NCBI GenBank assembly: GCA_038244535.1
Contig: JBBRTJ010000005.1
Coordinates: forward strand, 9,107 to 73,106
Origin: JBBRTJ01 sp038244535
GTDB lineage: Bacteria > Actinomycetota > Acidimicrobiia > Acidimicrobiales > Ilumatobacteraceae
Direction: 5' to 3'
Length of the DNA: 64,000 bases
The stretch's first letter is position 1, and each line of letters begins with the position of its first letter. The notes under the pieces are model-generated. The model ran no database searches. It was not told where the DNA came from and saw nothing but the letters and a program-made list of their open reading frames with translations. The position numbers and the translations under genes are program-made. This document shows positions 9,028 through 16,338 of the stretch, in pieces.

Positions 9028-9591
9028 TCACGCACCGTCGTCGTCGGACATGCCGGCTTTGGCCATGAGGTAGCCGCGAGCCCGCTCCGTCTTGGGGTAG
9101 CGGGCCACGAGGGCCCAGAAGGCCGGGGTGTGCCCGGCCTCGACGAGGTGGCAGAGCTCGTGCACCACGACGTAGTCGAGGACCCATCCCGGGAAGCCGG
9201 CCAGGCGCGACGACAGCCTGATCGCGCCGGTGGCAGGCGTGCACGAACCCCAGCGGCTGCGCAGGTCGCCGGCCCAGCGGATGCTGGTCGGGTGGGGAAG
9301 GCCGAGCTCGGCGGCGAGCTGGCGGGCTCGGCGCGGGAGGTCGATCAGCTCAGTCGTGTGCTTGCGCGCGTACCGCCGCGTCATCTCGGTCACCCAGCGA
9401 TCGACGTCGGCTGCGGGCATCCACGACGGCACCGTCACCTTCAAGGTGTCGCCGATCAGCTGGGCCCCCACGGTCTTGCGGCGCTTGGCGCTGCGCACCA
9501 CCTCGACCACCGGCGCGAACGGTGGTGGGTCAGCGGCGAACGCCGCGCTGTCGTCGGGCTCGGGGAACAGCAGCTCGGGCTGGAACGTCAC
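9028..9591 (-). CDS. YgjP-like (DUF45) zinc metallopeptidase
   Basis: 187 residues. The C-terminal half contains WGSCT and HELCHL, followed by HTPAFW. This is the HExxH zinc-binding signature plus the third His seen in YgjP/WLM-type peptidases. No signal peptide or membrane segment is visible, so it is probably cytosolic. Its physiological substrate is not known. The GTG start overlaps the stop of the upstream histidine phosphatase gene (GTGA), so the two are translationally coupled. Confidence 0.85.
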   Translation of the reverse strand: MTFQPELLFPEPDDSAAFAADPPPFAPVVEVVRSAKRRKTVGAQLIGDTLKVTVPSWMPAADVDRWVTEMTRRYARKHTTELIDLPRRARQLAAELGLPHPTSIRWAGDLRSRWGSCTPATGAIRLSSRLAGFPGWVLDYVVVHELCHLVEAGHTPAFWALVARYPKTERARGYLMAKAGMSDDDGA

Positions 9592-10202
9592 AGCACACCT
9601 GGCGTCGTGACCTCGACCCTTGTGGCGTCGAGCAGCCCGACGGCCTCGCCGGCCTCGATCCCGTGGTCACCGACCTCGAACCACCGTCCGCCGAGGTTGG
9701 CCACCAGCCCGTCCTCGAGCCCGGCCCCCCGCTCGAGGGCGCGGATCACGCCCGCGTGGGTCACGAGCAGCACGACCCCGGCCGGGTGCATCCTGCGCAG
9801 GTCGTCCAGCGCGGCGTGGGCCCGCACGATGACGTCGTCGTCGTGCTCCCAGCCCGGTGGCGTGCGCCGCTCGGCCAAGTAACCGGGGAACCTCGCCTCG
9901 ATCTCGGGACGGGTGAGGCCGGTCCACTCGCCGGCGTGACGCTCGCGCACGCGCCTGTCGACCTGCGGCGGATCGAGTCCGCAGCACTGAGCGATGAGCA
10001 GGGCGGTGGCTCGGGCCCGCTCGAGGTCGCTGCTGACGATGGCGTCGAGGCGAACCATGGAGCTGACGACGTCGGCGACCGAGCACGCCTGCAGCACCCC
10101 GAGCTCGGACAGTGGTGGATCAGCCTGGCCCTGCCATCGACCGAGCGCGTTCCAGGCCGACTGACCGTGGCGCACGGTGAGGACCATCGTGGTCGGAGCC
10201 AT
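9588..10202 (-). CDS. Histidine phosphatase family protein
   Basis: 204 residues. It opens with VRHGQSAWN, the RHG signature whose His is phosphorylated during catalysis. Later come SSDLERARATA, ERHAGEWTG and VTHAGVIRAL (second catalytic His), the standard phosphoglycerate-mutase-like fold. Members include cofactor-dependent phosphoglycerate mutases and broad phosphatases such as CobC; the substrate cannot be assigned here. It is the first gene of a two-gene operon with the YgjP-like peptidase. A TACCGT box (10214-10209 on the minus strand) lies 6 bases before its ATG. Confidence 0.85.
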   Translation of the reverse strand: MAPTTMVLTVRHGQSAWNALGRWQGQADPPLSELGVLQACSVADVVSSMVRLDAIVSSDLERARATALLIAQCCGLDPPQVDRRVRERHAGEWTGLTRPEIEARFPGYLAERRTPPGWEHDDDVIVRAHAALDDLRRMHPAGVVLLVTHAGVIRALERGAGLEDGLVANLGGRWFEVGDHGIEAGEAVGLLDATRVEVTTPGVL

Positions 10203-10208
10203 GACCGC

Positions 10209-10214
10209 ACGGTA
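10209..10214 (-). promoter_or_regulatory. Leaderless-type -10 box of the histidine phosphatase gene
   Basis: On the minus strand TACCGT precedes the ATG at 10202 by 6 bases. It lies back to back with the -10 box of the divergent MoaD-like gene. Confidence 0.45.
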
Positions 10215-10221
10215 CCGGCCG

Positions 10222-10227
10222 TAGAGT
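10222..10227 (+). promoter_or_regulatory. Leaderless-type -10 box of the MoaD/ThiS-like gene
   Basis: TAGAGT lies 8 bases before the GTG at 10236. Confidence 0.45.
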
Positions 10228-10235
10228 CAGCACCT

Positions 10236-10472
10236 GTGGCGTCGCTCCGGCTGTTTGCATCGGCCCGCGAAGCCGCCGGCCGTTCATCCGACGTGGTCGA
10301 CGCGGCGACGGTTGGGGCAGTGCTCGACGAGGCGATCGGGAGGTACGGCGAGGGTTTTGCGGCGGTCTTGGCCGGTTGCAAGGTCTGGGTCAACGGCGAG
10401 CCAGCGGACCGTGACCAGGCCGTGGGACCTGGCGACGAGGTCGCCGTGCTCCCCCCGGTCAGTGGTGGCTGA
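10236..10472 (+). CDS. MoaD/ThiS-family sulfur-carrier protein
   Basis: 78 residues with the beta-grasp pattern: LRLFASAREAAGR at the N-terminus, a central VWVNGEPAD strand, and VAVLPPVSGG ending in the Gly-Gly tail. In this family the tail is adenylated by an E1-like enzyme and converted to a thiocarboxylate. MoaD serves molybdopterin synthesis. No moaE, moeB or thiamine gene is adjacent, so the pathway cannot be fixed. The PPVSGG ending favours MoaD over ThiS. The GTG start is supported by the upstream -10 box. Confidence 0.8.
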   Translation: MASLRLFASAREAAGRSSDVVDAATVGAVLDEAIGRYGEGFAAVLAGCKVWVNGEPADRDQAVGPGDEVAVLPPVSGG

Positions 10473-10506
10473 CGTCGTGCCCGGTGGGCTCTGGCGCCGA
10501 TGCGCG

Positions 10507-10512
10507 TAGCCT
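10507..10512 (+). promoter_or_regulatory. Leaderless-type -10 box of the XRE regulator
   Basis: TAGCCT lies 9 bases before the ATG at 10522. Confidence 0.45.
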
Positions 10513-10521
10513 GGCAGGCCG

Positions 10522-10938
10522 ATGGGTCCTGATTCCGACTCGCGCATCGTCGACCTGGGTGAGTTCATTCGCTCCCAGCGTTCGATCGCGCAGATGTCGC
10601 TCAGGCGGCTGTCCGAGCTGGCGGGGGTCTCGAACCCTTACCTCAGCCAGATCGAGCGGGGACTGCGCAAGCCGTCGGCCGAGATCCTCCAGCAGATCGC
10701 CAAGGCGCTGCGCCTTTCGGCCGAGACGCTGTACGTCCGCGCCGGCATCCTCGACGACGAGATGGCGCCCCTGCCCGATGTCGCCGAGGCGATCCAGCGC
10801 GACCCGCTGCTCACCGCCGAGGGGAAGCACACCCTGCTCAAGGTCTACGAGTCGCTGGTGATGACGGCGGCGGCCGATGCACCCGCTCAGGCGGCCGCCG
10901 CGCCGCATCGACGCCGAGTCGAAGCGGTCAAGCGTTGA
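10522..10938 (+). CDS. XRE-family helix-turn-helix regulator
   Basis: 138 residues. Residues about 13-70 form a Cro/C1-type helix-turn-helix (LRRLSELAGVSNPYLSQIER followed by GLRKPSAEILQQIAKAL), in which the recognition helix NPYLSQIERG is very typical. The rest is an alpha-helical tail ending in an Ala- and Arg-rich stretch; no ligand domain is recognised. Its stop overlaps a possible TTG start of the mycothiol gene mshA, suggesting co-transcription. A role in thiol or redox control is possible but is only inferred from position. Confidence 0.8.
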   Translation: MGPDSDSRIVDLGEFIRSQRSIAQMSLRRLSELAGVSNPYLSQIERGLRKPSAEILQQIAKALRLSAETLYVRAGILDDEMAPLPDVAEAIQRDPLLTAEGKHTLLKVYESLVMTAAADAPAQAAAAPHRRRVEAVKR

Positions 10939-10946
10939 GTGCACCG

Positions 10947-12155
10947 ATGCGCATCGCGGTGCTGTCCCTGCACACGTCGCCGCTGGCCCAGCCCGGCTCC
11001 GGCGACAGCGGCGGCATGAACGTCTACGTGCGCGAGCTGGTGTCGGCGCTGGCGCAGGCCGGTGTCGACTGCACGACCTACGTACGAGCGTGGCGTCCTG
11101 GCCTGCCCAACGAGGTCGCCGTCGAGCCGGGCTTTCGGGTGGTGCACCTCCCGGCCGGACCCTTCGATCTGGCCAAGGAGGAGCTGCCGGGTGTGGTTCC
11201 TGCCTTCACCGACGCGGTGCTCGACCACCTCAGGTCCGGGCCGGGAGCCGACCTGATCCACGCCAACTACTGGCTGTCCGGGGTCGCCGGGCACCGCATC
11301 AAGCACGAGCTCGACCTGCCTCTCGTCACGACGTTCCACACCCTGGCCCGGGTGAAGGCCGAGGCCGGCGATCACGAGCCCGACGGCAGGGTCCAGGCCG
11401 AATCGGAGATCCTCCGCTGTGCCGATGCCATCTGCGTGAGCTGCACTGAGGAAGCGGCGCAGGTGACGCGGCTGTACGGCGCCCCGAGCGGTCGGGTCGA
11501 GATCGTGGCGCCCGGGGTCGAGCACGCGTTCTTCGCCCCCGGCGATCGCGGTGGAGCCCGTCGCGCCCTGGGCCTCGGGTCCCACCCGATCCTGCTGTTC
11601 GTCGGTCGCATCCAGCCGCTCAAGGGGGCCGACGTCGCCGTCCGGTCGCTGGCCGCGCTCCGTCACCCCACCGCTGAGCTGATCATCGTGGGCGGAGCGT
11701 CGGGCGCCGACGGACCCCGCGAGGAGGTCATGCTGCGGGCGCTCGTAGCCGAGCTCGGGCTCACGGATCGCGTGCGCTTCGTCGAGCCTCAGCCGCACCA
11801 CCTCCTGTCCAGCTGGTATCGCGCCGCCGACGTCGTGCTGGTGCCGAGCCGATCCGAGAGCTTCGGTCTCGTGGCACTCGAGGCTGCGGCCTGCGGGACG
11901 CCCGTGGTGGCCGCTGCCGTCGGAGGGCTCCTCACGCTGGTCGACCACGGTCACACCGGGTTCCTCGTCCCGGGGCGTGACCCCGAGGTCTTCGCTGCGT
12001 ACGCGCGCGAGCTGCTCAGCAACGAGCGGCTGGCGTGGGAGATGAGCGTCAGCGCCGCGGCGAGGGCCAAGCGCTACACGTGGTCCTTGGCCGCCGCTCG
12101 CCTGCGGAGGGTCTTTTCCGACCTGACCGTCGGCGCGCTGGTGTCGTGCGGATGA
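10947..12155 (+). CDS. mshA: D-inositol-3-phosphate glycosyltransferase (mycothiol synthesis)
   Basis: 402 residues, GT4 family with two Rossmann-like domains. The N-terminal LSLHTSPLAQPGSGDSGGMN matches MshA. The C-terminal domain has FVGRIQPLKGADV and the ExxxxGLVALEAAACGTPVV donor-binding motif. MshA transfers GlcNAc from UDP-GlcNAc to inositol-3-phosphate, the first step of mycothiol synthesis in actinobacteria. The following YbjN-type gene repeats the mycobacterial order mshA-ybjN. The start used is ATG at 10947; a TTG at 10935 overlapping the previous stop (TTGA) is an alternative and would add four residues. Confidence 0.88.
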   Translation: MRIAVLSLHTSPLAQPGSGDSGGMNVYVRELVSALAQAGVDCTTYVRAWRPGLPNEVAVEPGFRVVHLPAGPFDLAKEELPGVVPAFTDAVLDHLRSGPGADLIHANYWLSGVAGHRIKHELDLPLVTTFHTLARVKAEAGDHEPDGRVQAESEILRCADAICVSCTEEAAQVTRLYGAPSGRVEIVAPGVEHAFFAPGDRGGARRALGLGSHPILLFVGRIQPLKGADVAVRSLAALRHPTAELIIVGGASGADGPREEVMLRALVAELGLTDRVRFVEPQPHHLLSSWYRAADVVLVPSRSESFGLVALEAAACGTPVVAAAVGGLLTLVDHGHTGFLVPGRDPEVFAAYARELLSNERLAWEMSVSAAARAKRYTWSLAAARLRRVFSDLTVGALVSCG

Positions 12156-12628
12156 GCGACCTGCACGACGACCTCTCGCTCGGTGCCCTCGAGCTGCAGA
12201 TCGACGCGTGGCTGGCCGCCCTGAAGGCCGACAACGATGCGGTCCTCGCCGTCGACCGCGGGGAGCCCGATGAGCGTCGCTGGTACGTCCGGCTCCGAGG
12301 CGTCGAGAAGGACTTCATCACCGTCTGGCTCACGCTCGGTCAGCGGACGCTGCAGTACGAGACCTACATCATGCCGGCGCCCGAGGAGCGCCAGGCCGAG
12401 CTCTACGAGCACCTCCTGCGGCGCAACCACGGGCTCGTCGGAGCAGCCTTCGCCATCGGCGCCGAGGATGCCGTCTACCTCGTGGGGTCGCTCCCTGTCA
12501 GCGCCCTCGACCACGGTGAGCTTGATCGGGTGGTCGGTTCGCTCTACGCCTACGCGGAACGGTGCTTCCGGCCGGCTCTCCAGATCGGCTTCGCCAGTCG
12601 TCTGGCGGCGTCGTCCTCGACCGGCTGA
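12152..12628 (+). CDS. YbjN domain-containing protein
   Basis: 158 residues, overlapping the mshA stop by the ATGA arrangement. The pattern VRLRGVEKDFITVWLTLGQR, then ETYIMPAPEE and LRRNHGLVGAAFAIGAED, is that of YbjN/type III secretion chaperone-like proteins. The same family follows mshA in mycobacteria. There is no signal peptide or membrane segment. Its biochemical role is unknown, and the conserved pairing with mshA suggests a link to mycothiol or envelope stress. Confidence 0.8.
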   Translation: MSDLHDDLSLGALELQIDAWLAALKADNDAVLAVDRGEPDERRWYVRLRGVEKDFITVWLTLGQRTLQYETYIMPAPEERQAELYEHLLRRNHGLVGAAFAIGAEDAVYLVGSLPVSALDHGELDRVVGSLYAYAERCFRPALQIGFASRLAASSSTG

Positions 12629-12661
12629 ATCACCTTCATCACGTTTCAATGACTTTCATGC

Positions 12662-12736
12662 TATGGTGCAGCGGCCCGGGGGTCCGGCGGACGCTCGTTC
12701 GGGGAAGTACGAGTGGTGCGAACGGCGCCCCCGGGC
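12662..12736 (+). promoter_or_regulatory. Possible structured proC leader
   Basis: A TATGGT -10-like box (12662-12667) is followed by an arm GCCCGGGGG (12674-12682) that pairs perfectly with CCCCCGGGC (12728-12736). Between the arms, CGTTCG (12696-12701) pairs with CGAACG (12719-12724), and a small TCC-GGC-GGA hairpin lies at 12683-12691. Together these could form a three-way junction ahead of proC. In GC-rich DNA such pairing can arise by chance, and I recognise no known riboswitch. Confidence 0.3.
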
Positions 12737-12767
12737 TCAACCAGGTCCGTTGGGTAACGTCCTGGTC

Positions 12768-13568
12768 ATGACCCTTCGGCTGGCCGTGATCGGTGGCGGC
12801 AACATGGGCGGTGCGCTCCTTGGTGGACTCCTCAGCGCCGGCTGGGCCGAGGCGAGCGAGGTGGCCGTCGTCGAGGTGCTCACAGCCAAGCACGAGGTGC
12901 TTCGCTCTCGGTTCCCCGGCGTGCTCGTCGTCGATGGCGTCGACGGGCTCGGACTAGTCGAGGCTGCCGTCATCGCGGTCAAGCCGCCCGACGTCGCGGC
13001 GGCCGTGCACGCTGCAGCCGCGCACGGTGCCGGTCGCCTCCTGTCGATCGCCGCCGGTGTCACGATCGCAGCCATCGAGGACGCGGCGAAGACACCCGTC
13101 AGCGTCGTGCGGGCCATGCCCAACACCCCTGCCCTGGTTGGAGCGGGGGTCTCGGCCATTGCCCCCGGGTCACGGGCCTCGGCCGCGGACCTCGAGTGGG
13201 CTCGCTCGATCCTGGCCTCGGTGGGCACCGTGGTCGACGTGACGGAAGCTCAGCTCGATGCCGTCACCGGCCTGTCCGGGTCGGGTCCCGCGTACCTGTT
13301 CCTGGTCGTCGAGGCCCTCATCGAAGGCGGGGTGCTCGCCGGGTTGCCCCGCGACGTGAGCCGCGCCCTCGCTACCCAGCTCCTCGCCGGCAGCGGCAAG
13401 CTCCTCGTCGAGTCGGGCGAGCTCCCTGAAGTCCTGCGCGGCTCGGTCACCTCGCCGGGGGGCACCACCGCGGCTGGACTTCGGCTGCTCGAGGAGCGTG
13501 CGGTGCGCGCCGCGTTCATCGACGCGGTCGCCGCGGCGACGGAGCGCTCGCGCCAGCTCGGGGCGTGA
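12768..13568 (+). CDS. proC: Pyrroline-5-carboxylate reductase
   Basis: 266 residues. The N-terminal Rossmann fold begins LAVIGGGNMGGALLGGLL (NADPH binding). The AMPNTPALVGAG segment and the C-terminal VTGLSGSGPAYLF and SVTSPGGTTAAGL signatures are diagnostic of ProC. It reduces 1-pyrroline-5-carboxylate to proline in the last step of proline synthesis. The start ATG at 12768 gives the standard family N-terminus. An in-frame ATG at 12663 would add 35 unconserved residues and overlaps a -10-like box, so it was not used. Confidence 0.95.
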   Translation: MTLRLAVIGGGNMGGALLGGLLSAGWAEASEVAVVEVLTAKHEVLRSRFPGVLVVDGVDGLGLVEAAVIAVKPPDVAAAVHAAAAHGAGRLLSIAAGVTIAAIEDAAKTPVSVVRAMPNTPALVGAGVSAIAPGSRASAADLEWARSILASVGTVVDVTEAQLDAVTGLSGSGPAYLFLVVEALIEGGVLAGLPRDVSRALATQLLAGSGKLLVESGELPEVLRGSVTSPGGTTAAGLRLLEERAVRAAFIDAVAAATERSRQLGA

Positions 13569-13592
13569 CGGCCGTTCCCCTGTCCTCGACGC

Positions 13593-13610
13593 TCGTGAGA
13601 ACGTTCACGA
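13593..13610. promoter_or_regulatory. Rex-operator-like palindrome
   Basis: TCGTGA-GAACGT-TCACGA has the 6+6+6 layout of the Rex operator (TTGTGA-N6-TCACAA), with 10 of 12 arm bases matching. The arms extend to CTCGTGA/TCACGAG (13592-13611), a perfect inverted repeat. It lies in the non-coding stretch between proC and the SAM hydrolase gene. Confidence 0.35.
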
Positions 13611-13653
13611 GGAAAGTTGGGCGTGACGCTTTTCTCATCGAGCGATGGTGCCG

Positions 13654-13761
13654 TACTGTCAGGAACACGGACGAGGCAGTACATCGTCCCGCTGACGCGC
13701 TCGGCCTTCGCTGAGCAGCGCCGACAGGGCTGGTGCCGCCGGGGGGTCGGCACCAGCCCTG
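13654..13761 (+). other. Possible small transcript with a terminal hairpin
   Basis: No gene is credible in the 235 bases between proC and the SAM hydrolase gene. A TACTGT box (13654-13659) and a 14-bp perfect stem (13725-13738 with 13748-13761, 9-base loop, arm CAGGGCTGGTGCCG) would together define a transcript of roughly 100 bases. GTACTG (13653-13658) can also pair with CAGTAC (13677-13682). The hairpin has no T-tract. It may be a terminator, a small RNA end, or part of a leader. Confidence 0.3.
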
Positions 13762-13791
13762 CTCGCGTCTGCGTGTCGGTTGCCGGCTCCG

Positions 13792-13797
13792 TAGCCT
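13792..13797 (+). promoter_or_regulatory. Leaderless-type -10 box of the SAM hydrolase gene
   Basis: TAGCCT lies 6 bases before the GTG at 13804. Confidence 0.45.
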
Positions 13798-13803
13798 GCC
13801 CCT

Positions 13804-14670
13804 GTGCCCGCCCGCTTCGACACCATCTCGTTCCTGTCCGACTACGGCACCGCCGACGAGTTCGTCGGCGTCGTCAAGGCCGTGGTCCGCGAGCTCGCGC
13901 CGCACGTCGGGGTGATCGACCTCACCCACCACGTTCCCGCCCACGACGTGCGGGCCGGTGCGCTCGCCTTGGTGCGATGCGTGCAGTACCTCCCTGCGGG
14001 CGTGGTGCTCGCCGTGGTCGATCCCGGCGTCGGCACGGCCCGACGGGCGATCGCCGTCGAGGTCGAGGGCGGCGATGGGGTGTTCGTCGGTCCCGACAAC
14101 GGGTTGCTCGCGCCGGCCGTGGCGATGGCCGGCGGTGCCACGCGAGCCGTGGTGCTCGACCATCCCGAGTTCCACCTGCCTGCGCCGGGAGCGACGTTTG
14201 CCGGCCGTGACATCTTCGCCCCGGTCGCCGCCCACCTCTGCAACGGCGTCAGCCTCACCGAGGTGGGAACGCCCATCGAGCCGGGCACGCTCCTGCCCGG
14301 GATCGTGCCGTTGCCGCGCGACGAAGACGGTGAGATCGTCGCCGAGGTCCTCTGGGTCGACCACTTCGGCAACGCCCAGCTCAACGTCGGCCCCGAGGAC
14401 GTCGCCGCGCTCGGCGAGGCGGTCCGCCTCCGATTTCACGACACGACCCGCACGGCGGTGGTCGCGGCAACCTTCGGTGACCTCGGCTCGGGCCGGATCG
14501 GGCTCGTCGTCGACTCCTACGGGCTGCTTGCCATCGCCCTCGACCGCCGTTCAGCGGCTGACGAGCTCGGGCTGGGCACGGGTGATGCGGTCCACCTGTC
14601 AGTCATCGGCGACGCACCCGAAGCCGGCCGCGGCGTCACGACGCCACTCGCGTTCCCACGGCCCCGGTAG
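13804..14670 (+). CDS. S-adenosyl-L-methionine hydrolase (SAM hydroxide adenosyltransferase, DUF62)
   Basis: 288 residues. Family motifs in order are FLSDYGTADEFVG, the Asp that binds the ribose; IDLTHHVP; VVDPGVGT; VGPDNGLL; GRDIFAPVAAHL; and VDHFGNAQLN in the C-terminal barrel. The family splits SAM into adenosine and methionine with water, and is related to the fluorinase/chlorinase enzymes. Halogenases have an insertion of about 20 residues that is not evident here, so the hydrolase assignment is preferred. The cellular role is not well understood. The GTG start is supported by TAGCCT 6 bases upstream. Confidence 0.85.
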   Translation: MPARFDTISFLSDYGTADEFVGVVKAVVRELAPHVGVIDLTHHVPAHDVRAGALALVRCVQYLPAGVVLAVVDPGVGTARRAIAVEVEGGDGVFVGPDNGLLAPAVAMAGGATRAVVLDHPEFHLPAPGATFAGRDIFAPVAAHLCNGVSLTEVGTPIEPGTLLPGIVPLPRDEDGEIVAEVLWVDHFGNAQLNVGPEDVAALGEAVRLRFHDTTRTAVVAATFGDLGSGRIGLVVDSYGLLAIALDRRSAADELGLGTGDAVHLSVIGDAPEAGRGVTTPLAFPRPR

Positions 14671-14673
14671 CGT
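14668..14673 (+). promoter_or_regulatory. Leaderless-type -10 box of the 28-residue ORF
   Basis: TAGCGT, overlapping the SAM hydrolase stop codon, lies 7 bases before the ATG at 14681. Confidence 0.4.
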
Positions 14674-14680
14674 CCGCTCC

Positions 14681-14767
14681 ATGCGCCCCGCCACGTCCAT
14701 CGCCCTCGGTCTGCTCCTCGTGGCGCTCCTCGTGGCGGGGTCGCTGCAGCTGTTCTTCCTCCGCTGA
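14681..14767 (+). CDS. 28-residue single-span membrane peptide
   Basis: The ORF encodes a short basic start (MRPATS), one long hydrophobic segment (ALGLLLVALLVAGSLQLFFL) and a final Arg. It would form a single transmembrane helix with little else. The only support beyond the frame is a TAGCGT box 7 bases upstream, the spacing seen at many other starts in this window. I do not recognise the peptide. It lies between the SAM hydrolase and acyl-CoA ligase genes, on the same strand. It could also be non-coding. Confidence 0.4.
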   Translation: MRPATSIALGLLLVALLVAGSLQLFFLR

Positions 14768-14795
14768 CGATCGGGGCGCAGTGGCGCAGGGCGCG

Positions 14796-14801
14796 TATCC
14801 T
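14796..14801 (+). promoter_or_regulatory. -10-like box of the AMP-dependent ligase gene
   Basis: TATCCT lies 25 bases before the GTG at 14827. A GGGAGGG ribosome-binding site sits between them, so this would be a normal leadered transcript. Confidence 0.35.
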
Positions 14802-14826
14802 GCACCGAGCCGTTTCGGGAGGGCAC

Positions 14827-16317
14827 GTGAACCTGGCCAGCATCATCGATCCGCACCCGGACGAGCAGGTGGCGCTGATCAGCCGCGGTCGACCGACGAC
14901 CTACGGCGATCTACGAGCCCAGGTCGCCGCGCTGCGAGGCGGCTTGCAGGGCCTCGGGATCGGGCCGGGGGACCGAGTCGCGCTGCTGCTGTCCAACAAG
15001 CGCTGGTTCGTCGACGCCTACCTCGCCACGATCGGGCTCGGGGCGGTGGTCGTCCCGCTCAACCCGGCCAGTCCCACCGCCGAGATCGCTTCGCAGCTCG
15101 CAGTGGTCCGGGCCGCGATGGTCATCGTGGGGCCGATGGCCCAGGGGACGTTCGGGGCCATCGACCGCTCGACGATCCCGACCGTCGAGCACGTGATCGC
15201 CTGTCCCGGTGCCGAGGTCGAGGGGGCGGTGGACTTCGACGAGCTCCTCGGCGCGCCGGCGGTGCCGATGGTCGACGTCGAGCCCGACCAGCTCGCGGCG
15301 TTGCTGTTCACCAGTGGCACCGCCGGCTCGCCTCGCGCCGCCATGCTCACCCATCGGAACCTGCTCGCCAACATCGAGCAGAGCCGGGCCGCCAGCAATC
15401 GCATTGGGCCTGACGACGTCGTGTACGGCGTCTTGCCGCTGTTCCACATCTTCGGCCTGAACGTGGTGCTTGGCCTGTCGCTGGCCGCCGGGGCCACCGT
15501 CGTGCTCGTGCAGCGATTCGATCCGTCCACCGCGCTCGACACGATCCGCGAGCGGGGGGTCACGATCATCTCCGGCGCGCCGTCGATGTGGGTCGCCTGG
15601 TCGCAGTTCACCGAAGCGCCGGCCGATGCCTTCGCCTCGGTGCGCCTGGCCCTCAGCGGCGCCGCCAAGCTCCCCGAGGATGCGGCCCGCCGGCTCGAAG
15701 CTCGCTTCGGGGTGCGGGTGCGAGAGGGCTATGGCCTCACCGAGGCATCACCGGTGGTCACGTCGTCGCTGATCGGCGACCCGCCATACGGCTCGATCGG
15801 CAGCGTGCTGCCCGGTGTCGAGGTCCGCCTCGTCGACGAGTTGGGCGACGACGTGCTCACCGGCGACAGCGGCGAGCTCTGGGTGCGCGGTGAGAACGTC
15901 TTTGCCGGGTACTGGGACGATCCCGAGGCCACCGCGCGAGTGCTCACCGCCGATGGTTGGCTCCGCACGGGCGACATCGGGGTCGTCGACGACGACGGCT
16001 ACCTCTACCTGGTCGACCGGGCCAAGGACCTGATCATCGTGTCAGGCTTCAACGTCTTTCCGGCCGAGGTGGAAGCGGTGCTGGCCGAGTTCCCCGGCGT
16101 GGCCGAAGTGGCTGTCGTCGGCGTGCCCCATCCGCACACCGGCGAAGCCGTCAAGGCCTTCGTCGTCATGGAGCCCGGTGGCGATGCCGACGAGGAGCAG
16201 CTCATCAGGTTCGCTCAGGACCACGTGGCCCGCTACAAGTGCCCGAGCAAGGTGCTCTTCGTCGACGAGCTCCCGCACGGCACCGGGGGCAAGCTGCTGC
16301 GCCGCTCCCTTCGTTGA
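14827..16317 (+). CDS. AMP-dependent acyl-CoA synthetase/ligase family protein
   Basis: 496 residues of the adenylate-forming (ANL) superfamily. Motifs: LLFTSGTAGSPRAAMLTHRN (P-loop-like, A3), VREGYGLTEASPV (A5), WLRTGDIGVVDDDGYLYLVD with RAKDLIIVSGFNVFP (A7-A8 hinge), and a C-terminal GGKLLRRSL with the catalytic Lys of motif A10. The family activates a carboxylic acid as acyl-AMP and usually transfers it to CoA. The overall length suggests a medium- or long-chain fatty acid or aryl acid CoA ligase. The substrate cannot be predicted. The GTG start at 14827 has GGGAGGG upstream. It converges with the following membrane-protein gene, 21 bases away. Confidence 0.85.
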   Translation: MNLASIIDPHPDEQVALISRGRPTTYGDLRAQVAALRGGLQGLGIGPGDRVALLLSNKRWFVDAYLATIGLGAVVVPLNPASPTAEIASQLAVVRAAMVIVGPMAQGTFGAIDRSTIPTVEHVIACPGAEVEGAVDFDELLGAPAVPMVDVEPDQLAALLFTSGTAGSPRAAMLTHRNLLANIEQSRAASNRIGPDDVVYGVLPLFHIFGLNVVLGLSLAAGATVVLVQRFDPSTALDTIRERGVTIISGAPSMWVAWSQFTEAPADAFASVRLALSGAAKLPEDAARRLEARFGVRVREGYGLTEASPVVTSSLIGDPPYGSIGSVLPGVEVRLVDELGDDVLTGDSGELWVRGENVFAGYWDDPEATARVLTADGWLRTGDIGVVDDDGYLYLVDRAKDLIIVSGFNVFPAEVEAVLAEFPGVAEVAVVGVPHPHTGEAVKAFVVMEPGGDADEEQLIRFAQDHVARYKCPSKVLFVDELPHGTGGKLLRRSLR

Positions 16318-16338
16318 AGGGTGGTGCCTGTCTTGCAG

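Noticed and set aside
12663..12767. Earlier in-frame ATG for proC.
   Set aside because: It would add 35 residues unlike any ProC, and the ATG is inside a TATGGT promoter-like box.
12660..12767. Resemblance of the CAACCAGGTCCG segment to the SRP RNA loop.
   Set aside because: The conserved GGAAGGAAGCAGC part of SRP RNA is absent.
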